Shown here: piece by piece, positions 13,850 through 24,461 of the stretch
Layout: the number at the start of each line of letters is the position of its first letter
Numbering within the stretch: position 1 is the stretch's first letter
Origin: Anaeramoeba flamelloides
Taxonomy: Eukaryota > Metamonada > Anaeramoebidae
Direction of reading: 5' to 3'
DNA: 64,000 nt
Assembly (NCBI GenBank): GCA_027625915.1
Contig: JANTQA010000047.1
Location: forward strand, 7,812,001-7,876,000
Made by a program: the position numbers and the translations under genes
The notes under the pieces: generated by a model
The model's database searches: none
Told to the model about the DNA's origin: nothing
The model's input: only the letters and a program-made list of their open reading frames with translations

Positions 13850-14530
13850 TATTTTACAATAAATTATACAATTTATTCTAATGATTGCAATGAAAAATTA
13901 GGATATTTATATTTTGTTATCAGTTAATAAATTTAAAAATAGAAGTTTAAATAATAGGGGTTCTAATATTTAAAAAATTCAAATTTTAGAACTCAAAAAT
14001 GTAATTATTTTTTCAATTTTTTAATTTCAAGATTTACCTCTTTTACGGAAAACATGAAAAACCAAGGAATTTTTAATTTAGTTTCCTCTTTTCAAAACTC
14101 ATTTTCTCATCAATATATTTTCAATATATTAAAATAATTTTATAAAATTATCTATTGGGTTAATTATGTAATTTTTTTTTATAAGATTTGAATTTTTTAT
14201 CAACTAATCTACAGTTAAGATACAAATATAAGCAAGAAAATTTTCATCTTTTAACAATTTAAATTGATATCTCAGCGTTAGAAATTTTTTCTAATTAGAG
14301 ATTTTTTTTCGGGGAGATTCTTCATTTTTTACATTTTAAAGGATCATTTTTAATTGATGATTATCAACCATTAGTCCTATCTAATTAACCAGTATTTTTT
14401 TAGGACTATTTGAACCTGAAAAATGAAGGTGATTTTACCTTCAATAACAGCATAATTTATTTTTAAACTTCTCAGTCCAAGACGCTAATCTCTTAAGATA
14501 GAATTACTTAATAGTTTAAGAATTTGTTTA
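13850..14530 (+). repeat. Dispersed repeat R2, copy 2
   Basis: Weak but ordered similarity to the other R2 copies: CTAATGATTGCAATGAAAAA near the left, ATCAACTAATCTACA in the middle, and a patch related to ATCATTTTTAATTGATG further right. Strongly diverged. Confidence 0.4.
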
Positions 14531-15871
14531 CAGAATGAAATTTTTCATCAAAAATTTCATTGTATGTGGTATTTGAAATTTAAAATGGCTTTTAATCATT
14601 AGCAGATTTTCGTTTTTGTCTTATTGGTATCTAAATAGTTAAAGGGAAAAATCATCACTTCCTTATCCTATTTTTACTAAATTGGTTTCTCAAAGAAAGT
14701 AGGTTGTAATTCAAAAACTTTGTTTGAAAAAGGAAATTGAAAACCAAGTGAAAATAATTCCCTTTTATCATTTAAATACCAGTAAGGAATCTAATTTTTG
14801 TGGTTCTTAGTTAGACTCAACTTTTTCTCATCATATATCCCAAACAAACAAATAAAGATCAAAAATTCAATCTAATTTCTGGAAATTTCTTGATAAAAAA
14901 TAAGAAAACAAAGTACAAAATTTTTTCGACTTTCTTATTCAAATATGAGTAGCAAATTATAATTTGTATTTCCAGTAAGAAATGGCTTTAAAAAATGTTC
15001 TATTGCTTTTTGAAGGATTTCTAAAATAGTTTGAAAACATCTTTTTTACTGGTTTTTGAATTTTAAATGGGAAAAATTTTCACTTCATTTTAATCATTAT
15101 TTTTTATATAAAAAGAGTTCTCAAAGAAGTAGGTTGTACTATAAAAAAAAAATAGGAAAAGGAAGTGAAATATTCTTTCCCATATATAATTCAGACACTA
15201 GTTAGAAATTGCAAAAAAAGATCAATCTCAACCAAACGAAGAATAAAGAGAAAAATATTTCGATTTGTACATAAAAAGTTGAGGTTATTGGGAAGATACT
15301 TCAAAAGAACAAAACAAAAAATGATAGGAGTATAAAATTATTTCAGGCTTTTACTGGAATGAAATCCTTTTAATCACAAAAGTTCTTGTATTTATTAGTA
15401 AATTATCAAATTCCCAAGTTAATTCGCTTTTACAAGTAAAGTAATTAGCATTCAACCCAACGATCATAAGAAAGGTTAGCAATTTCGAATTACTTAGTTT
15501 GAAAATGTAATTGACAATTTGACAAGAAGACGACTTTTGAATATTTATCATTTAATAAGCAATCAAAAAAGAAAAGTGACTTGATCATTCCCAACATTCA
15601 AATTCTCTAATATATTGTGTTTCAATAATTGTAAAATTTGATGTAGGTGCCTGACAAAGCAACTTATATCTAAAGTAAAATCTAAGTCCATCCGTTAGAC
15701 ATGTAGGATTGTTAAGGAAATCAGTGCTTTATATAAAAATTGAGAGAAATCATTAACTCAATGATGAGAGATGTTATTGGGGGAGTATTTGTACAAGACT
15801 ATTCACATTGATTAGTGGTCTTTTGAGAAAATCATTTTTTATTTTTTTTAATTTTACAATATTCTGTACTA

Positions 15872-16093
15872 ATGACCGACCAACCTGAAAATACTACTGA
15901 ACAAACAAGCGAAGAAATTCCACAAATCGAAAACAAAAAACTATATGTTGGAAACATTTCTTTTTCTTCAACAAACGAATCTTTAACAAAAGCTTTTGAA
16001 GCATTTGGAAAAGTGTAATATTTTTTTTGATTTTATAAACAGGAATTTTTTTTTCTTTTTATTTTTCTATTTGCTTTTTATTGATTTCTTTTT

Positions 16094-16139
<46 letters not shown>

Positions 16140-19100
16140 CTTTTTATTCTTTCTCATTCTCTTTTGGGGTCAACACTTTTTTTAAAAAACGACAAAGAAA
16201 AACTCTTCTTGAATAATTTTTGATTACAAATAAAGATCGTCTTGAATCTTCGATCTAAATTTGACTAATTTTTATTGGCAAATACCAAGTAAAGAATTAT
16301 TCAAAGAAAGACAATTTTTTTGATTCGAATAGCAAACAGACTCTTCTAAGAATCACACTCGCCAAGAATTTTTTTCATGAGTCAAGCTATTTTTTTTTAA
16401 AATTGAAATTTCCAAAATCAGCAATCTCCAATACGCTGGTATGTGCAAAATAAAAGGGAAATAAATTTTTACTTCATTTTCCTTCTTTTTCTTTTTCAAA
16501 TTGGGACTTAAAAATAAGAAGGTTTTAGTTTGTGAAATTTTATAAGGTCAATGAAAATGAAACGAAAATTTTTTACCAACTCTGATGCAAATAACAAAAG
16601 TACATGATTTTTTTAAAAAAACTAATTCAAGTTTAGTCTTTATTTTCAAAATGATCAAGCGAAAATGAAGTCTGTTAATTGAAAAAGAAATAGAACAAAA
16701 CTTTCCTTTCTCGTTGAAAAAAAAAAAAAAAAAAATACATCACGAAATACATTTACTCTTAGTTTCCAATTAAAAAATGAAAATTTTTTAGTTCACATTC
16801 CAAAATATTTTTCAAAAATTTTCAAGTTGAAGAAAATCCAAAGCTCTTTACAACATCGTTTAGAAATGATATTTTTAGGCAATAAATTAAACTGGCTTCG
16901 TTAACTCTAAGACAAAATTTTTACTCTGCTAATTTGATTGTAGCAGTAATAATTAATATTCATTTTGGAAATTGAAATAAAAATTTTTCATTTATTAATT
17001 GGAAAATAATAGTAGTATAAAACCATTCACAAACAAGATTTAATCATACCCAAAAGTTTAACTTTTCCCCAAGATCTTTTAAACATTTTTTTAGAAATGA
17101 TAAATGATAATTTTGTTCAATTTCTTTTTCAAGAAATAGTTTATTTGATCAACAAAATGAAACAAGAAATTAAAATTCGTTCTTTTAATCGATTTGGAAA
17201 AAAAGCAATGATAACTTACAGCTATTTTCAAAAAAACCGTCCGTAAAACTTTTTAAAAAGTGTTCCCCAAAACTATTTAGTTCAATCTTTTTTGTAGTTG
17301 GAGCAAAACTTTGTAGAACTTTTTTAGTCTGCAGTTTTTTAAAGTTGCTCTATTTGTAAAGTTACTTTTTGGTTCAATATTTTTTTCAAATATCGCTTGT
17401 GTAGGTAATAACAAGATATTTAATCTTCCAAGTATTTTTGTTGAAAAATTTTGAAAATTATTCTTAAATGAATAATGCTTTCAATAAAGAGATGTAAAGG
17501 GCGTATTAAAAAAGTAAGAACCAAAAAAGTTTTTGAAAAAGTCCTGAAAATAGGTCTATTATAGTTTCTCAACTGTTTTCAAGATACTTTTTAAAAAACT
17601 TTTGAGTCACACCTTTTTAAAATGACGACAAAATTCACAAATTTATCAAGCATACAAATGAAAAAATTATTGTGTATAAAATTCACAAATTTATTCTTCT
17701 CTTGTTGTCAACCTAACCACTTATTATTTGTATCAAATGTAAAAAATTGCAAGAGTTCTTTGGATCCACTCATTTAAACATCTTCCATAGGTGCATGGAT
17801 CAATGATTTTTGCAAATTTACAAACAACTTTATATGAATAATTTCTAGACGCTTTATTGTATCTACTTTAATCAAAATCTTTTACCCAGTTTTGTGTTTA
17901 TGTTTATGTGAGGTACAAAAATAGCCTCAGTTTATTCTTTTTTTTTCTCATTATTTTCAGTTCCAAAATAACTCATGGTTAAAAAAAAAAAGAATGTTTT
18001 AATTCTAGTTCAAATACTAAATTAACAATGGAAATAAAATAATGAATTCTGAGAATACTATTTGTTGTTAAATAAATTGAACAAAATTTTCATTAAGCTT
18101 TCCAAAAAAAAAAAGGTTTTAAAATCCAGTAAAATTTCAATTTTTTAATTTCTAAATTCAGCTTAAATTATTAATTTTCTCTTTTAGAATTGAGTACTTT
18201 GATGGTTTGTTTTAATTCTTGGAATTCGATTATTTTGGAAAGCTGAATGAAAATTTTGATCTTTTTATTTTACAATTAACAGCAATTGTAATGATTTTTT
18301 TGTTTTCAACAAATAACTCACTTTATTCTATATTTCCCCAACCCCATTGATCTGCTTACCAGGTATTAGAATAAATCGCTACATACCCAAATTTTTGGAG
18401 ACACTAAAATTTATTTTTAATAGATAAATAGAATAGAATAATTGCCTTACCTCAAAAACAATTTTAATTTAAGAAATATAAAATTTATTTCAATTTGTTA
18501 GTTGATTAGGAAGCGAAGGGAGAGATCAAAAATGGTCTTACTTTGGTTGTGTTTTATTTTATTTTATTATTTTATATTTACAGTAAGAGTAAAAGTATAA
18601 AAGCGGGAGAAGTCAACCTTCTGTTAATAATATTTTTTGTCAGATGAATTATTTTCAAATTCATTCAACAATTTTCCTTCGTTAAATGAAAAAGAGAAAA
18701 GAAAAATAAAAGTAGCTGTGATTAAAATGATTTGGGTGTAAATTTGTTTGAATTTTAGTTTCAAAAAAGTTGACAAAGATAAGCTCAAACAGAAAATTTT
18801 TAGAAAAAATAATAAAATAAAGAAAAAAATTAAATTAAAAAGATTATTGCCCCTTATAAATTTCTTTTTGAAATCGATTGAATAAAGGCTAAGTGAAAAC
18901 TTTCACGTTTTTCTTTTCAAATTTTTATTGTTGTTTTTTCTTCTTCTTCATTTTATTTCCTTACTTTTTTGGTTTTCTTTTTTCTTGTTTGGTGACTCAA
19001 CCATTTTTTTTTCCATTATCAACAAGCAAATATTCTACCAACTCTAAATTACCTCAAAATTCATTGCTATTTTTCACAACCCAAAAACCAATCAAACAAA

Positions 19101-21953
19101 TTTTGTCTGTTCAGATAAATTTTATCATTAAGATTAATTCTTTTTATTTTATCGTCCTGGATTTTTTATTCTAACCCTGACTCAATATTAAAAAAAAATA
19201 ATAAAAATTTGTGTAAAATGACAAAAAAAAATGATTTGATGTGAAACCTTTCGATTCATTAACCCTGTGAAGTTCTTTAAGAAATAATTTTCCGAAATTG
19301 AGCCAATTTTTTTTAATTAACCAAAAAAAAAAAATAATAATAGTATTGAATTTTCTAAAATTCAGAATAATTGAGGAAAAAACATGATTTTGTTCTCTTG
19401 TTTTAAAATTCGGGGAAACTTTCATTATATCTTAAAAAAAAAGGAAAAACCAAAAGATATTTTTGAATTTATGAGTATTTGTAATTCAGAATTGATCTGT
19501 ATTTTTAATTCAAAATCTAATTTTATATTTTGTGAATTAAATAACTCTTTTTTTTAAAAAATTAATAATATAAAAGTGTTGAAGCTATAATTGTTATGAG
19601 AGGAAACAGAAGCCTTGGGTTTGGCTTTGTTGAAATGGAAACTGTTGAAGAATGTAAAAAGGCTATTGAAGGACTCCATGAAACAGAACTTGACGAAAGA
19701 CAAATTGTCGTTGAATTTTCACAACAACAAAAAAAAACCCGTCAAAATTATTTTAGGGTAAATTATCAACAAAATTTTGTAGATATTTCTTATTCTTTTC
19801 ATTTTTTTTTTTTTTTTATTTTATTTTATTTGTTTAATTATCTATTCTAAAATGTATTGAAAAAAATCCCTGGCTTGGAAATAAGTCACTGATATAGTTA
19901 TTAATTGCTAATGTTATGGAAATTGTTTTGTTCTTGATTAATAATTTCTTTTATTTAAGAATCAAACTTTTAAAATTATAACTAAACCCACTTTTAAGAA
20001 TGATGATTAATTAAAATTACACTTGCTCAAAATAATATAAACTCCATTCCAAAAATTTGTACACATCCAAAATCAATAATAGGCAAAACAAAAAACTCAA
20101 TTTATTATATTTTTCCAAACCTAAATATTAAATCGCATTTATAAGTTACCCAGTAATAATGTTTTTTATAAGTAATCATTTTTAATCCTAAATAAAAGAA
20201 AAAAATTCAAAACTAAAAAATTAAAAATCTAAGTGTGTCCAAAATGATGAAACGAGCTGAACAAAAAAATTATTGTATTGGATGTATTGTTAAGGGTTAG
20301 ATGAAACTCCATCTAATCTGTTAAAGAGAGAATTTTTAAGTGACTAAATTTGAGACTTCTAATTCAAAGAGTATCTAACAGATACAGTCATCAGAAGTAT
20401 TTGAATCTTAATTTAGTTTTCTAAAAAAAGAAAATGGAAAAATTGTATTGATAAATTTATTGAAATTTCACCAAAAATTGTTGATCAATCAAATGATAAG
20501 ATAACATCAACAAATTGTATGTGATTTTCCAATTTAACAAACTCAACACTAAGTCTTCTGTCAACCATCGAAAAAAATTTCCAGATCTAACGAAACAGAT
20601 TACGTAACTGGAAAAAAGGAAATGAAAACAAAACAAAAAAGACAAAAAATGAAATGGTTTGTAAAATCAAAATTATTTCCAAATTAAATGTAAAATGTTG
20701 TATTTTTATTCTTTCGGCTGTTTTGAACCGTGTCCAAATTTTTGGAATTTAGTTTACAATCAATCAAAAAACAAGAATAAAAATTATGATGGTAAAGATT
20801 CATAGCAGACCTCTCATAAAACACTATTTTTATTTTCAAAATAGATAGATCTACATTAAATATCAAACAATTAAATGATTATTCTATCGGCACCTCACTT
20901 TAATGAACTTTATGTCTGTTTATTACTGAGTTCATAAAAAAATTTGGTTAGTTCTCAAAAGGATTTGATTTTAAATATTTGCAATTACACAACAATTTTA
21001 CTAACATTCAGAATTAATAATCGATATCTGGGTTTATTTTCATGTCCTGGTATTTTTTTCAATATTATACTATTTTTTTATTCAAGACATAATAATAATC
21101 AAACTTTTTCTTACACTTTCAACCTTTAATTATTAATAGAAATATAGACAATTTGATAATTTCAATTATAATTACGGTTTAAATTATGGTACAAATTACG
21201 TTCCAAATTATGCTACAAATTACACACCAAATTACAATCCAAACTACACTCCAAATTACACTCCAAATTACACTCCAAATTTACCGACAACATATATTCC
21301 AAATTATGATCAAACTTATGTTCCAAATTATCCATATCAATATAATTATGGTGGACAATATTATGGTGGCTATAATTATAGATACAATTATAATCCTAAC
21401 TATAGACAACTTAGACAAAGGAAAAAAATTGATGAAAGCGAAAGAACACTTAGTAAAACTACACTTTTTGTCACAAACATCCCATTTGTTACAACTGACG
21501 AAGAATTAAAAACTGCGTTTACCGATTATAATTCAAAATCCGCAAGGGTTGTGGTAACAAAAAATGGTAGATCAAGAGGTTTTGGATTTGTTGAATTCGA
21601 AAATGAAGAAGACCGTGATAAAGCCTTAGAAATGAATGAGAAGGAACTTGGTGGAAGAACTATTTATGCCAAGGTTGCTTTTGAAGTAATATTCATTTTT
21701 ATTTTTTTTATTATTAATATTTTTCAACTAAACCTTATCATAAATGTAATTTTATTATTATTTTTTTTTTGAAAAAATAATTTTTCTCTATAAAAAATAG
21801 TTGCACAAGAAAGAAGAAGAAACCAAAAAAGAAACTGAAAAAGAAACTGAAAAAGAAACTGAAAAAGAAATACAAAAAGAAATACAAAAAGAAATACAAA
21901 AAGAAACTGAAAATGAAAAGGAAAATGAAAACGAAAAAGAAAAGGAAAACTAA
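15872..21953 (+). CDS. Two-RRM RNA-binding protein with N-Y-x-P linker
   Basis: Exons 15872..16014, 19577..19757, 21140..21685 and 21801..21953 give 340 residues; introns are 3562, 1382 and 115 nt with phases 2, 0 and 0. RRM1 (about residues 23-100) has RNP2 LYVGNI and RNP1 LGFGFVEM; the 3.6-kb intron cuts inside this RRM. A linker of about 95 residues follows, rich in Asn and Tyr, with repeats of the type NYTPNYNPNYTPNY and then a GGQYYGGYNYRYNY segment. RRM2 (about 205-285) has LFVTNI and RGFGFVEF. The tail is about 50 residues of KETE/KEIQ repeats, likely a charged helix. The order RRM, low-complexity linker, RRM resembles yeast Sbp1, but the linker is not RGG. A role in mRNA binding or RNP granules is inference. 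The Tyr-rich linker is of the prion-like kind. Confidence 0.88.
16096..16135. repeat. Run of 40 T
   Basis: An uninterrupted poly-T run just inside intron 1 of the RRM gene. It may be a poly-pyrimidine tract, the tail of an inserted retrocopy on the minus strand, or simple slippage. Confidence 0.9.
20040..20754 (+). mobile_element. TA-flanked TIR element, family M2, copy 2
   Basis: A 715-bp element in intron 2 of the RRM gene, flanked by TA (20038-20039 and 20755-20756). Its 25-bp inverted ends begin AACTCCATTCCAAAAATTTG. It matches 10286-10815 along its whole length, apart from an extra block of about 170 bp (about 20285-20455) bordered by short direct repeats of TTGTATTG. That block is the R5 repeat. 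Confidence 0.8.
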
Positions 21954-23899
21954 ACATATATTTTTTCTATATAAAATGATTTATATATAAAACTGTAGAT
22001 CTTTATTTTATTTTTTTTCTCTTTCTTTTTTTTAAAAAAAAGAAATATTTTTGAAGTATAAAGATAAAGGTTTACTCTTATTTTTTTTATTTTTTTTTTT
22101 TTTTTTTATATATTAAATTATTATCAATATTAATGTTGGGTATAATTTATATTTTTTTTTTATAGATAATTACTTTTTTAATTAAATGATACTTTTTTTA
22201 TTTATTTTACTTTTAATAAAATAAAAATTACTCAATTAGATTTTATCTTTTTAATATGTTAATTTCTTATTTTTAAGTACGATTAATATTTAAATTTTTA
22301 AGCTGGAAATATTATTTTTTAAAGATACCATGTCTTTGAAATAATATTGCAAAAGAATAATTAATTCGTTTACGGGATTAGCATCACAATAGATTAGTCG
22401 GTAATTAACATAATTAAAGAATGTTGTAATTGGGTGTAAATGATATTAGTTTTACATAGTTCAAATATCCCTTAAATCTCTTTTCAAAAAATTGAATTGA
22501 ACAATAAATTTTTAGATCTTTTACTTATGATCACTATTAAAAAAGTTTCAATTTTTTATTTTTTTTTTTAAATTACTTTTCCAAATTGCAAAAAAAGAAA
22601 CTCAAAATAATAATATTCCAGTTTTTAAAAAGTAATATTCAGAAACTTCCAATAATAACTATTTAATTAATTTTTAAAAATTTCAGGATTTAACTGAAAT
22701 ATTTATTAACTTTAAAAAATCAAAGATTGGTTATTTTTGTATTCTTTTTCGTAAAGTAAGTTATATTTTAAATATATTTGCAAGCTTTATGTAATAATTT
22801 GTCTAAAATGTCTCGTAGATAATTCTTTAATTTTTTAGCTATTAATCTACATTTCACCACAAATTTAAGAAAGATATTTTTCTAACCTTGCAACCCTGGA
22901 GTCTAAATATTGATGACTCTACCTTTATTTTTGAGAGAAAGTCAGATTTTTTTCTTACAATTCTTGAATTATTACAAAGACAAAGATCATATTTGATTGA
23001 TAGGATCAACCTTTGGTTTATTTGACGATTCAATTTTTAAGAGACATTTGAATGAAGGGGTACAAATAATAAGACTTTAACTCTTCGTTAACATAATTTA
23101 ATTTTAGGCTTCTTGGTGGTTTCAGCAAACTGCTTACAAAAAAAAAAAAAAAAAAGAACTTAAATATGAGGATTGTCAAATTAAGGAGTGAATCTGATTA
23201 GGATTAAAATTTTCGATTCAGTTTTCCTCTGTTTGGAACCAATTTGTTATTTTTGTCAAGAAGCGAATGTTTTGGTAGTTTTTTCTCTTTAGTGAGTTGA
23301 TCATTTAAGTAGGAACTTATTTTCAAAACCAAAAAAAGTTATTCTCTTATTTTTAATTAAAAGTGTTTCTTCATTTGATAATAATTCCTCTTATCTTTGA
23401 AATATTCCAAAACAAAAGCAATATTTAAAGAGGTGTGTTGTTATAGCTATTGTTGAATATTAGTTTTGGAGATTGTTTTTCTTGTCTCTCTTTTTATAAA
23501 TTTAGTTGCTTTTTGAATTTTTTTATTTGACTAAAATTACTTTTGATTTTTCTCAAAGTTATTTGTATGATAAATAAATTTAAAAATCAAATTTTAGTTA
23601 AATAGAAAAACTCAGAACGGTTTCCACAAGATAACATTTACTGAGTATATAAAAATGAATTATTTCAGATATCTAAGAAAACAAATAATTCGATTATTTT
23701 GAGTTTTGGTTACTGGGATTATTTTTACAATAAAACTACTTTAATTTATATTTTGAAGAACTTCTAGATCTTGCATTTTTCTTCTTATCCTACTAATATT
23801 TTTATTTATAATAAAATCAAATAGAAAATTTTATCGGAATTGGTTCATTATTAAAGAATTTCTCAAAAAATCACTCTCAGCTCATTATTTGTGAAACAT
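21954..23899. other. Intergenic region with R2 copy
   Basis: About 1.9 kb between the RRM gene and the Nup98-like copy A duplication. It starts with T-rich sequence that is likely 3' untranslated region. From about 22400 to 23110 it is a copy of the R2 repeat. No gene seen. Confidence 0.55.
22400..23110 (+). repeat. Dispersed repeat R2, copy 3
   Basis: One of the better R2 copies. Its left part (AATTGGGTGTAAATGATATT) matches 37200, and its right part matches 38880-39150. Around 22500-22530 it keeps the uninterrupted version of the site that holds a 1.28-kb insertion in the copy near 37.3 kb. Confidence 0.6.
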
Positions 23900-24461
23900 G
23901 AATAATTCAGACTTAAGTTGCTTGTCCAGATTCTGTTTTAAAATGAGAGGAAAAAAAAAAGGAAAAAGATAGCAAAACTTTTTAAAAAGTTTTTTTGAGA
24001 ATAAAAAATTTTTTACTTCTTTTTTTGTTTTAAATTTCTTTATTAAAAAAAAGAGTAATTTCAGATCTTTCAAAATTAGGAAAAAGAGTAACCACAATAT
24101 AATTCAATTTTCAATTTTTAGGTGAATTCTATTTGGGTAAATTTTTTCTTTTTTTTTTTGGTTTTCTTTCAAATCCATTATATTTTCTGATTTTTTATTT
24201 TCTCATCATTTTCTAAAAGCGAAGCAAATTTACAATGTTTTCATCTCATTAAATTTGAATTCATCAAAATTAGACCTATCAATCAGAAATTATTTGAAAA
24301 AAAAATTATTTTATGGTTACTTGAAAAAATATCGTTTGATTTTTATTTTAAAAAGAAAAATTAAAGATCAAAGTTTATTATTTTTCTTTTTATTAAATTT
24401 TTTTTACACACCTTTTATTTTATCACTAACAATTATAAAATCCAATTACTCTCAACAAAGC

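Larger units (their letters stand above)
11260..15871. other. Intergenic region, repeats only
   Basis: About 4.6 kb between MAK16 and the RRM gene, both on the plus strand. I see no convincing gene. It contains an R5 repeat (11660-11850), a relatively GC-rich patch at 12540-12670 without a recognised RNA fold, an R2 copy (about 13850-14530), and a weak direct duplication (near 14640 and again near 15065). The promoter of the RRM gene should lie near the right end. Confidence 0.5.

Noticed and set aside
14560-15300. Direct duplication of about 420 bp
   Set aside because: Similarity is patchy (around GTAGGTTGTA and GGGAAAAAT) and could be chance in AT-rich DNA; noted only as weak.
15996-16223. 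75-residue frame with a poly-Phe stretch
   Set aside because: Translation of a 40-T run at the start of an intron.
18893-19174. 93-residue Phe-rich frame in the RRM intron
   Set aside because: Low complexity, no domain; composition matches the surrounding T-rich intron.
21186-21509. Plus-strand frame made of QITLQIT repeats
   Set aside because: Out-of-frame reading of the N-Y-x-P repeats; the true frame contains RRM2 with RNP1 and RNP2.
24255-24461. N-terminal extension of Nup98-like copy A (also in copy B)
   Set aside because: It lacks an ATG, begins at a TTG, is hydrophobic and Lys-rich unlike the repeats, and is probably 5' untranslated sequence.
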